Origin: Parvibaculum sp049303435
GTDB taxonomy: Bacteria; Pseudomonadota; Alphaproteobacteria; Parvibaculales; Parvibaculaceae
Direction: 5' to 3'
DNA: 6,617 nt
Assembly: GCA_049303435.1 (NCBI GenBank)
Contig: JBAQNC010000263.1
Coordinates: 1 to 6,617 of the forward strand
Numbering within the stretch: the stretch's first letter is position 1; every line of letters starts with the position of its first letter. The notes below the pieces were generated by a model. That model did no database searches, was not told where the DNA came from, and was given only the letters and a program-made list of their open reading frames with translations. A program made the translations under genes and the position numbers. Positions 1-5,166 of the stretch are shown here, in pieces.

Positions 1-45
1 GGCCTAGGAAGCAGGCCTAGGAAGCAGGCCTAGGAAGCAGGCCTA
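1..45. repeat. 13-bp tandem repeat at window edge
   Basis: The unit GGCCTAGGAAGCA occurs three times back to back (1-13, 14-26, 27-39), and the first six bases of a fourth copy follow (40-45). Each unit contains the palindrome CCTAGG. The array starts at the first base of the window, so more copies may lie to the left. The unit length is not a multiple of three, so a frame crossing it would cycle through three different peptides, which argues against a coding repeat. It could be a variable-number tandem repeat. Confidence 0.9.
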
Positions 46-110
46 AAAGGTCTGCCAAGCCCCTTTCGGACAGAAATCGATTGAATCGGCCTTAGACGGC
101 TAGGTCTCGC

Positions 111-131
111 TGTTACCCCGGGTGTTACCCC
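111..131 (-). repeat. Direct repeat TGTTACCCC x2
   Basis: TGTTACCCC occurs at 111-119 and 123-131, separated by GGG. On the minus strand this reads as two GGGGTAACA copies with a 12-nt period. In one minus-strand frame it encodes Gly-Val-Thr-Pro-Gly-Val-Thr inside a 39-codon open frame (ATG at 149-147, stop at 32-30). From memory, similar doubled G-rich motifs occur just before P4-type tyrosine integrase genes that sit beside tRNA genes. No integrase is visible here, so that link is an inference. Confidence 0.6.
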
Positions 132-182
132 AAGACAAGAAGGGGGCATCGCACCAAAAATGCGTCTTGCATAACTTATTGA

Positions 183-196
183 TTTTATTAATAAAA
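183..196. repeat. Perfect AT palindrome beside tRNA 3' end
   Basis: TTTTATTAATAAAA is a perfect 14-bp palindrome that ends two bases from the encoded CCA of the tRNA-Arg gene. On the minus strand it overlaps a run of six T directly after the tRNA, so it may simply contribute to transcription termination. Its position also matches where tRNA-targeting integrases recombine. Confidence 0.7.
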
Positions 197-198
197 AA

Positions 199-275
199 TG
201 GTGACTCCGGCGCGATTCGAACGCGCGACCCCCAGATTAGGAATCTGGTGCTCTATCCAGCTGAGCTACGGAGCC
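199..275 (-). tRNA. tRNA-Arg (anticodon CCT)
   Basis: Read on the minus strand, the 77-nt sequence folds as a complete tRNA. The acceptor stem pairs GGCTCCG with CGGAGTC (one G-T pair), followed by discriminator A and an encoded CCA. The D arm contains TAGCTCAGCTGGATAGAGC. The anticodon stem CCAGA/TCTGG encloses the loop TTCCTAA, giving anticodon CCT, which decodes AGG as arginine. The T arm has GCGCG, loop TTCGAAT, then CGCGC. The T-rich stretch just after CCA may act as its terminator. It lies alone, divergent from the regulator gene that starts 512 bp away. tRNA genes with an intact CCA are common integration targets, and the flank beyond its 3' end is repeat-rich. Confidence 0.97.
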
Positions 276-452
276 AATCGCATCTATCGAAAACTTCCTA
301 TCCGCATGAGACCTCAAAATTTGTCGTCGTCGTGATGCTATCGGCGATCTCCGGCCTCTCGACGTGCGCACCCTACGTCAGCGTTTCAAGGGTCGCAATG
401 GTTTGAAATTGCACAATAAACTCGTGTCAAAATGACGTTGGTCTGTCGCATC

Positions 453-467
453 ATGAGGCAGCCTCAT
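453..467. promoter_or_regulatory. 15-bp palindrome, candidate operator
   Basis: ATGAGGC and GCCTCAT are perfect inverted 7-bp arms around a single central A. The form fits a site for a dimeric helix-turn-helix regulator. It lies 319 bp before the LuxR-type start and about 178 bp from the 5' end of the tRNA gene. The regulator is unknown, and the function is inferred from symmetry alone. Confidence 0.35.
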
Positions 468-774
468 CCCACTTTATTGATGCGCGTCGATTTTTCTCCC
501 GATTTTGCGGTTTTCGACGCGGCATCGCTCTTGCGAACGACTGGACAACAGATTCAGACCTTTCGGCATGGATCGAATGGTTTTGAGCCTATTGAAAGGT
601 CTTTATCATGTGGCTGTTCGACCTCAACCTTCCGTTTTACCGGCTTCCCGAATTAGGCCAAAACGGTATACACCTTTTAGTTGAATGTGGTTGTATCGTT
701 ATTTTTTTGCATTTTTTGGTTGTGTCTTGGCGCGGGCTTGCCTTTGGGCCGCCGCTGCGCTTCGTCGGGAAATC

Positions 775-779
775 AAGGG
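775..779 (+). promoter_or_regulatory. Ribosome-binding site of LuxR-type gene
   Basis: AAGGG lies seven bases before the ATG at 787. It decides the start: the in-frame upstream ATG at 685 has no purine-rich motif before it and would add 34 residues that do not belong to a receiver domain. Confidence 0.7.
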
Positions 780-786
780 CGGTCCG

Positions 787-1446
787 ATGAAAGTTCTAAT
801 TGTTGGCGAGCAGCCGGTCTTTTGTGCAGGTCTGCGTGGCGTAGTGGATGCGATGCCAGGCGTATCTGACGTTATTGTCAGGACCGGCCCGACCGCCTTG
901 GCGGGCGCAGAAGACGAAAAAGCCGATCTGGTTCTGGTGGAATTGATCGGTCCTAGTGACCAGACGCGTGCGGTAAATCTTCGGAAGCTTGCCGCATCCG
1001 GTGCGCGTGTCGCCGTTTTCAGTGATCGTGACAATCCCGCTTTTATCCGTGAAGTGATGGATCTCGGCGTCAAAGGGTTCCTGCCCAAGGCGCTTGGCGT
1101 CAATCTGGTCGTCAACGCGCTCGGGTTGATTGAAATGGGCGGACGCTATGTGCCCGATGCCTTGCTGTCGGCCCGGCCTGCCGGTTTTGCTGAAGCGCCT
1201 GAGGCGTTTCTGCATGGCGGCCAGCACAAGCTTACGCCGCGCCAGAGCGAAGTGCTGGCCGAATTGGGTAAAGGGCGTTCAAATCAGGAGATTGCATCTG
1301 TTCTGGGTATTTCGGTGGCGACGGTCAAATTGCACGTGAACGCTATTTTGCAAGCGCTTGGGGTTCGCAATCGTACTGAGGCCGCCATCATCGCACTGCG
1401 CACCACTTCCGGTGACCAGGCATCATCAAGCGTCAACCCCGTCTGA
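787..1446 (+). CDS. LuxR/NarL-type regulator, degenerate receiver
   Basis: The 219-residue protein has the two-domain layout and length of NarL/FixJ response regulators. Residues 1 to about 120 form a receiver-like domain (start MKVLIVGEQPVF; later VKGFLPKAL). Residues about 147-205 form a LuxR-type helix-turn-helix (LTPRQSEVLAELGKGRSNQEIA, written here as 149-170, then GISVATVKLHVNAILQALGV). The receiver is atypical. The acidic pair that normally binds Mg is Gly7-Glu8, and the phospho-acceptor Asp is replaced by Glu52 (LVLVELIG). The conserved Lys101 and a Ser at 79 remain. From family knowledge, such receivers usually do not undergo Asp phosphorylation; Glu may mimic the active state or another signal may be used. 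The DNA-binding domain looks intact. No sensor kinase is encoded nearby. It is the first gene of a likely operon with the SNase-fold and M48 genes, 19 nt before the next start. The target genes are unknown; regulating its own cluster is an inference. Confidence 0.88.
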   Translation: MKVLIVGEQPVFCAGLRGVVDAMPGVSDVIVRTGPTALAGAEDEKADLVLVELIGPSDQTRAVNLRKLAASGARVAVFSDRDNPAFIREVMDLGVKGFLPKALGVNLVVNALGLIEMGGRYVPDALLSARPAGFAEAPEAFLHGGQHKLTPRQSEVLAELGKGRSNQEIASVLGISVATVKLHVNAILQALGVRNRTEAAIIALRTTSGDQASSSVNPV

Positions 1447-1452
1447 CGCTTG
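1427..1452 (+). other. Hairpin across stop codon of LuxR-type gene
   Basis: CAAGCGTCA (1427-1435) and TGACGCTTG (1444-1452) are perfect 9-bp inverted arms with an 8-nt loop. The stop codon TGA (1444-1446) forms the start of the right arm, and the stem ends two bases before the GAGGG ribosome-binding site (1455-1459) of the next gene. No T run follows, so it does not look like an intrinsic terminator. It may affect mRNA stability or coupling of translation between the two genes. Confidence 0.6.
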
Positions 1453-1465
1453 ACGAGGGCGAGGT

Positions 1466-2263
1466 ATGCGGGCTCGACATTGTACATTTGTTTTTTCGTT
1501 TGTTGCGGCATGGCTGATCAATGCGCCGGTTCTGGCGGCCTGCTGGTCGGGCAAAGCGCAGACCGTCAAACTTCAATCCCTCACCGATGCGGGAACCTTT
1601 GTTCTGGGTGATGGGCGCGAACTTGTCCTGGCGGGGCTGGAACGCCCGGTAGGGCCTGCCGCGATTGCGGGTTGGCGGGAAACAAGTGCAGATATTCTGT
1701 CTCAACCGGTGACGTTTTATTCAGAAGGGCCCCTTGCGGAGGATCGTTATGGTCGGGTGCAAGCGCTCGTTGTGGCAGGGGATCAGGTTCTGTTGCAAAC
1801 GCGTATCGTTGAAGCGGGTTGGGCGCGCGTTCATCCCACCCGTGACAGGCGAATGTGCACCTCCCGCTTGCTGGAAGTGGAGGTGCAGGCGCGCGCCAGC
1901 CGTCTTGGCATTTGGTCATATCCGACGTTTCAGTCGCTCGATGCGGCTGATACGAAGACGCTGCTGGCTCTTGATGGCACCTACCAGATCGTCTTCGGGC
2001 AGGTTCTTGACGTGGCGCGAAAGAAGGGGCGGCTTTATCTGAATTTTGGCCGCGACTGGAAAACCGACTTCACCGTGACAGTTGCACCCTCTGACGCTAG
2101 ACTTTTCGATAGTCCAATGTTTGCCGGTGATAAGTCGGGAACCGCTGACATCATCGGGCGACGGGTGCGGGTAAGGGGCTTTCTCAGCCGTTACAATGGT
2201 CCCAGTATGGATGTGGCGACGCCCGGCCAGATTGAATTTCTGAGCAATCAGGTGCGCAGGTGA
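1466..2263 (+). CDS. Exported SNase-fold protein, likely inactive
   Basis: The 265-residue protein starts with a signal sequence (charged MRAR, hydrophobic residues about 7-24). LAAC at 23-26 fits a lipobox, so it may be a lipoprotein anchored at Cys26; ordinary cleavage before Ala25 is also possible. Residues about 30-155 match the staphylococcal nuclease (thermonuclease) fold: LVLAGLERPV, DRYGRVQALVVAGDQVL, IVEAGWARVHP, then LLEVEVQARASRLGIWS. Aligned by eye to S. aureus nuclease, the three catalytic residues are absent: Arg35 is Val54, Glu43 is Val62 and Arg87 is Glu116; the Ca ligand Asp40 becomes Glu59. Nuclease activity is therefore unlikely, and a binding or scaffold role is inferred. 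Residues about 172-262 form a second, beta-rich, OB-like part (GTYQIVFGQVLDV; GRRVRVRGFL). The ATG at 1466 follows GAGGG at 1455-1459. It lies 19 nt after the regulator and 17 nt before the M48 gene, so the three are probably co-transcribed. Confidence 0.82.
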   Translation: MRARHCTFVFSFVAAWLINAPVLAACWSGKAQTVKLQSLTDAGTFVLGDGRELVLAGLERPVGPAAIAGWRETSADILSQPVTFYSEGPLAEDRYGRVQALVVAGDQVLLQTRIVEAGWARVHPTRDRRMCTSRLLEVEVQARASRLGIWSYPTFQSLDAADTKTLLALDGTYQIVFGQVLDVARKKGRLYLNFGRDWKTDFTVTVAPSDARLFDSPMFAGDKSGTADIIGRRVRVRGFLSRYNGPSMDVATPGQIEFLSNQVRR

Positions 2264-2280
2264 TCGGATAGAGGGCGATT

Positions 2281-3807
2281 ATGTCGAGGGCAGAGAAGGT
2301 GTCGCCCGGAATGCGCAGGGCAGGAAGAATATTTCTTGCAAGACAATCTCTGATGTCATCCTTTGGATTGTCAGCGCTTTTCTTATTCACCTTTCTTTCT
2401 GTCGGCCTTCTCGGCGGCTGCACCACCAATCCGGCGACAGGCAAGACGTCGCTTGTGGCGCTGTCCTCTGCACAAGACGATGCGAGGATCGGCGCTGAAG
2501 CGCATCCCAAGATCATTGCCGCCTATGGTGGTGTCTATGCCGACCCGCGCGTCGGAGCCTATGTCTTCAGGGTGACGCAGCGCATCGTCAATGGAACGCC
2601 TCTACCCAATCAGTCTTATCGCGTGACCGTTCTCAATTCCTCAATCGTCAATGCCTTTGCCTTGCCGGGTGGCTATGTCTATGTCACGCGTGGGCTGCTT
2701 GCGCTCGTCAATGACGAGGCGGAGCTTGCGGGCGTGCTAGGCCATGAAATCGGGCATGTTCTCGCACGCCACAGTGCGCGACGCCAGACCGCTGCGCTTG
2801 GCGCGTCGCTGGTGGGCGCAGTGCTTGGCGCGGTGACGGGAAACTCGGGGGTTAATCAGGTGGCGAGCCTCGGTGGGCAGGGCCTGATCGCGGGTTATTC
2901 CCGCGATCAGGAATATGAAGCCGATATGCTGGGTGTGCGCTATCTCGCGGCGGCGGGATATGACCCTTTTGCCCAGAGTGATTTTCTGAGGACGATGGGC
3001 GAGAACAGCCAGATTGAAGCGCAGATTGCGGGTCGGGGTGAAAAGGCGCAGGCGGATTGGCTCGCCGATCATCCGGCGACACCGGAACGAGTGGCGGCTG
3101 CGCGTCGCGAAGCTGCTGCGGCCCATGTGCTAGGCAAAGGAGATCGAGGTCGCGCAGCCTATCTCAATGCGATCAATGGGATGATCTATGGCGAAAGCGC
3201 GGATCAAGGCTTTGTTCGCGGACAAAGCTTCATCCATACGCAGGCGAGATTTCGCTTCGAGGCGCCGACGGGTTTTCGCATCGTCAATGGTGCCGATGTG
3301 GTCATGGTGCTTGGTCCGGAAAAGACTATCGCCAAATTCAATATGGCGAAGAAGGCAGCCAATGTTCCAGTCGATGTCTATCTGGCGCGTGTCTGGGCGG
3401 CCAATGTGCCGATCTCGCCAGTCCAGCGCTTCACCGTCGGTGGTCTTGCCGCCGCCAGCGCGACGACCCGCATCGGCGCCTATGATGCCCGTCTTGTCGC
3501 GATAGCGGGACCTGACGGCAAGGTCTACCAGTTCCTGATGGGAGCGCAGCGTGGAAGCTATCCGCGGTATGCCCGCGACTTCGACAAGCTGGTCTACAGC
3601 TTCCGTTTGATTTCGGTCAAGGAAGCGAGCGCCGTGAAGCCATTGCGCATTCACGTTGTGACGGTGCGTCGAGGCGATAGCGTGGCCTCGCTTGCCGCGC
3701 GCATGAGTTTTTCCAATTATCGTGTCGAGCGGTTTCGAGCGCTTAACGGGCTTGAGACCAGTGCTGTGGTGAAGCCGGGCGAGAAGGTCAAGATTGTCAG
3801 GCCTTGA
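2281..3807 (+). CDS. M48 zinc metalloprotease lipoprotein with LysM
   Basis: The 508-residue protein has an N-terminal signal anchor (hydrophobic residues about 29-45) ending in lipobox LGGC, so Cys47 is probably lipidated. The catalytic domain spans about 65-285. It has the zinc motif His155-Glu-Ile-Gly-His159, the third ligand Glu211 with Asp215 in SRDQEYEADMLG, and the conserved HP motif (His264-Pro265, then Arg270), as in M48 periplasmic proteases such as BepA and LoiP. Residues about 315-445 form a second region (FEAPTGF at 326-332). Residues about 455-507 are LysM-like (VRRGDSVASLAARM, then LKPG-type VVKPGEKVKIV), which suggests peptidoglycan contact. BepA instead has TPR repeats after its protease domain. 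All catalytic residues are present. The likely role is quality control of outer-membrane or periplasmic proteins; substrates are unknown. The start at 2281 is chosen because GAGGG lies at 2271-2275; this gives a long n-region, and Met11 is an alternative. It is the last gene of the cluster and is followed by a strong terminator. Confidence 0.93.
   Translation: MSRAEKVSPGMRRAGRIFLARQSLMSSFGLSALFLFTFLSVGLLGGCTTNPATGKTSLVALSSAQDDARIGAEAHPKIIAAYGGVYADPRVGAYVFRVTQRIVNGTPLPNQSYRVTVLNSSIVNAFALPGGYVYVTRGLLALVNDEAELAGVLGHEIGHVLARHSARRQTAALGASLVGAVLGAVTGNSGVNQVASLGGQGLIAGYSRDQEYEADMLGVRYLAAAGYDPFAQSDFLRTMGENSQIEAQIAGRGEKAQADWLADHPATPERVAAARREAAAAHVLGKGDRGRAAYLNAINGMIYGESADQGFVRGQSFIHTQARFRFEAPTGFRIVNGADVVMVLGPEKTIAKFNMAKKAANVPVDVYLARVWAANVPISPVQRFTVGGLAAASATTRIGAYDARLVAIAGPDGKVYQFLMGAQRGSYPRYARDFDKLVYSFRLISVKEASAVKPLRIHVVTVRRGDSVASLAARMSFSNYRVERFRALNGLETSAVVKPGEKVKIVRP
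2883..2911 (+). repeat. 12-bp perfect hairpin inside M48 gene
   Basis: CCTGATCGCGGG (2883-2894) and CCCGCGATCAGG (2900-2911) are perfect inverted arms with the 5-nt loop TTATT. It lies in the coding region just before the EYEAD zinc-ligand motif and encodes Leu-Ile-Ala-Gly-Tyr-Ser-Arg-Asp-Gln, a segment that is itself conserved in M48 proteases. It may partly reflect codon choice, but the RNA stem would be very stable. Confidence 0.8.
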
Positions 3808-3835
3808 GTGACTGCGGAGCTGACGGCGGCAAAAG

Positions 3836-3866
3836 AAAAGGCCCGACAGATGTGTCGGGCCTTTTT
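3836..3866. terminator. Bidirectional intrinsic terminator
   Basis: The 13-bp perfect stem AAAAGGCCCGACA (3836-3848) / TGTCGGGCCTTTT (3853-3865) has a GATG loop. On the plus strand it ends in TTTTT; on the minus strand the same stem ends in TTTT followed by CTTTT. It sits between the convergent M48 and CarD genes, 28 bp after one stop codon and 27 bp from the other, so it can end both transcripts. Confidence 0.95.
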
Positions 3867-3893
3867 ATTTTCGCTCGATGTCGCCGGGGCGGT

Positions 3894-5108
3894 TTACGCA
3901 GCTTCCGGCTCTTCCTTGCTGGCGGGCTTTTCGCTGCGACCGGAACCGCTTTGGAGTGCGGTTTCAACCTTGAGTACAGCGGCGGCCTCGTCGATACGTT
4001 CAACGACAGCTACCTCGCGCGCCATGCGATCGAGTGCGGCTTCATAAAGCTGGCGTTCCGAATAGGACTGCTCAGGCTGACGTTCCGAGCGGTAAAGGTC
4101 GCGCACCACTTCGGCAATCGAGATCAGGTCGCCGGAATTGATCTTGGCTTCATATTCTTGCGCGCGACGACTCCACATAGTGCGCTTGATGCGGGCGCGC
4201 CCACGCAGCGTTTCGATCGCATTGTCGACGACCGCCGTTTCGGAGAGCTTGCGCATGCCAACGGATTCCCACTTGTTGGTGGGAACGCGCAGGGTCATTT
4301 TTTCCTTGTCGAAATTGATTACGAAAAGCTCGAGCTTGTGGCCTGCAACTTCCTGTTCTTCGACGTCGAGAATCTGGCCAACCCCGTGAGCGGGATAGAC
4401 GACGAATTCCTTGGATTTGAAAATGGACCGCGGGTTGGGCTTTTTCTCTTCCTTGCGCGCTTCCGGTTTGGCGTCAGCTTTGACTTCTGCTTTCGCGGGG
4501 GCGGCTTCCCCTTTGGACGACTTGGTGGCCTCTGACTTCTTCATAGGGGTACTGTTTACCTTTGATGCAACTGAAGGCTCCGGCTTAGCTTCTGGCTTGG
4601 CCGCAGTTTTTTGGGGGGCTTTCGTGGTCTGTTTTGCAGCCTTGGCTTTAGCCGATTTGGCCGCGCTCTTGGCGACAGCGGCCTTGAAGGCAGCAACCTT
4701 ATCCTGCGTTTTTTCCGTGGCCTTCGACGTGACCTTGACGGTGTCGAGCTTGGCGGCAGGTTTGGCTTTGGTCTTCGTCGCGGTCTTGGGTACTGCCTTG
4801 GCGGCGGGTTTGGCCGCAGCCTTGGATTTGGCGGCGGTCTTTGCCGCAGGTTTGGTCGCTGCTTTGACTGCGGGCTTTGAGGCAGCTTTTGTCTTGGCAG
4901 GCGCGGGCTTGGTCGCGGCCTTGCTCTTGGGCGCTGCCTTGGCGGCAGGCTTTGCCTTCGTTGTGGCTTTGGCGGCCTTGGCGCTCACGGTCTTGGCTTT
5001 CGCCGGGGCTTTGGCGGATGTCTTTGCCGTGGTTGATTTCGCGCCTTTCGGCTCGCTCTTCCGGCCTGTCGTTTCGGTGTTCTGGGGCTTGTTCACTTTG
5101 CTCGCCAT
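3894..5108 (-). CDS. carD: CarD/CdnL regulator with H1-like N-terminal tail
   Basis: The 404-residue protein ends in a CarD/CdnL module. Residues about 228-290 are the RNA polymerase-interacting domain (IFKSKEFVVYPAHGVGQILDVE, starting at 229). Residues about 296-385 are the helical DNA-contacting domain (MWSRRAQEYEAKINSGDL, then IAEVVRDLYR), with Trp312 at the position of the Trp that wedges into the promoter minor groove in mycobacterial CarD. CdnL-type proteins stabilise open promoter complexes and are often essential. Unusual is the first part of about 225 residues, of low complexity: residues 31-120 hold 36 Ala, 26 Lys and 10 Pro out of 90, with no Asp, Glu, Arg or aromatic residue, like the tail of histone H1. 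Family members are typically below about 200 residues. AGGAAAGG precedes the start at 5108. An internal Met189 would give a near-normal length but has no such motif (ACCCCT before it). The gene stands alone, convergent to the M48 gene and 514 bp from fdxA. Confidence 0.93.
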   Translation of the reverse strand: MASKVNKPQNTETTGRKSEPKGAKSTTAKTSAKAPAKAKTVSAKAAKATTKAKPAAKAAPKSKAATKPAPAKTKAASKPAVKAATKPAAKTAAKSKAAAKPAAKAVPKTATKTKAKPAAKLDTVKVTSKATEKTQDKVAAFKAAVAKSAAKSAKAKAAKQTTKAPQKTAAKPEAKPEPSVASKVNSTPMKKSEATKSSKGEAAPAKAEVKADAKPEARKEEKKPNPRSIFKSKEFVVYPAHGVGQILDVEEQEVAGHKLELFVINFDKEKMTLRVPTNKWESVGMRKLSETAVVDNAIETLRGRARIKRTMWSRRAQEYEAKINSGDLISIAEVVRDLYRSERQPEQSYSERQLYEAALDRMAREVAVVERIDEAAAVLKVETALQSGSGRSEKPASKEEPEAA

Positions 5109-5110
5109 AG

Positions 5111-5118
5111 CCTTTCCT
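5111..5118 (-). promoter_or_regulatory. Ribosome-binding site of carD
   Basis: AGGAAAGG on the minus strand lies two bases before the ATG at 5108, with AGGA at 7 nt. It is the only convincing ribosome-binding site for this gene and supports translation of the full Lys/Ala-rich extension. Confidence 0.7.
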
Positions 5119-5139
5119 ATATCCGAGTCGCCAACAAGT

Positions 5140-5166
5140 GCATTCCAGAAAAGAACTCAGGAATGC
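5140..5166 (-). promoter_or_regulatory. Inverted repeat in carD leader
   Basis: GCATTCC (5140-5146) and GGAATGC (5160-5166) are perfect 7-bp arms with a 13-nt spacer, 31 nt before the carD start codon. It could be an operator or an RNA hairpin in the 5' leader. No regulator is recognised. Confidence 0.35.

Larger units (their letters stand above)
276..786. other. Intergenic region, tRNA to LuxR-type gene
   Basis: About 510 bp with no reading frame I consider real; the open frames here are short, lack ribosome-binding sites and resemble no family. It should hold the tRNA promoter (minus strand) and the promoter of the plus-strand cluster, but I cannot assign either with confidence; TATACA at 667-672 is only a weak -10 candidate. 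Two structures stand out: the 15-bp palindrome ATGAGGC-A-GCCTCAT at 453-467, and a 9-bp inverted repeat AGACCTTTC (556-564) / GAAAGGTCT (594-602) enclosing 29 nt. The stretch 681-720 is T-rich and precedes the coding region. Confidence 0.7.

Noticed and set aside
122..406. 94-codon plus-strand frame across the tRNA
   Set aside because: It runs antisense through the complete tRNA-Arg gene; such frames are a common artefact of tRNA sequence.
685..786. N-terminal extension of the LuxR-type protein from ATG 685
   Set aside because: No ribosome-binding site, and the extra 34 residues do not fit the receiver fold; the ATG at 787 has AAGGG before it.
1427..1452. Intrinsic terminator after the LuxR-type gene
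   Set aside because: No T run follows the stem, and the next gene starts 19 nt downstream on the same strand.
3804..4535. 243-codon plus-strand open frame
   Set aside because: Antisense to the conserved CarD domain and running through the terminator; no recognisable domain.
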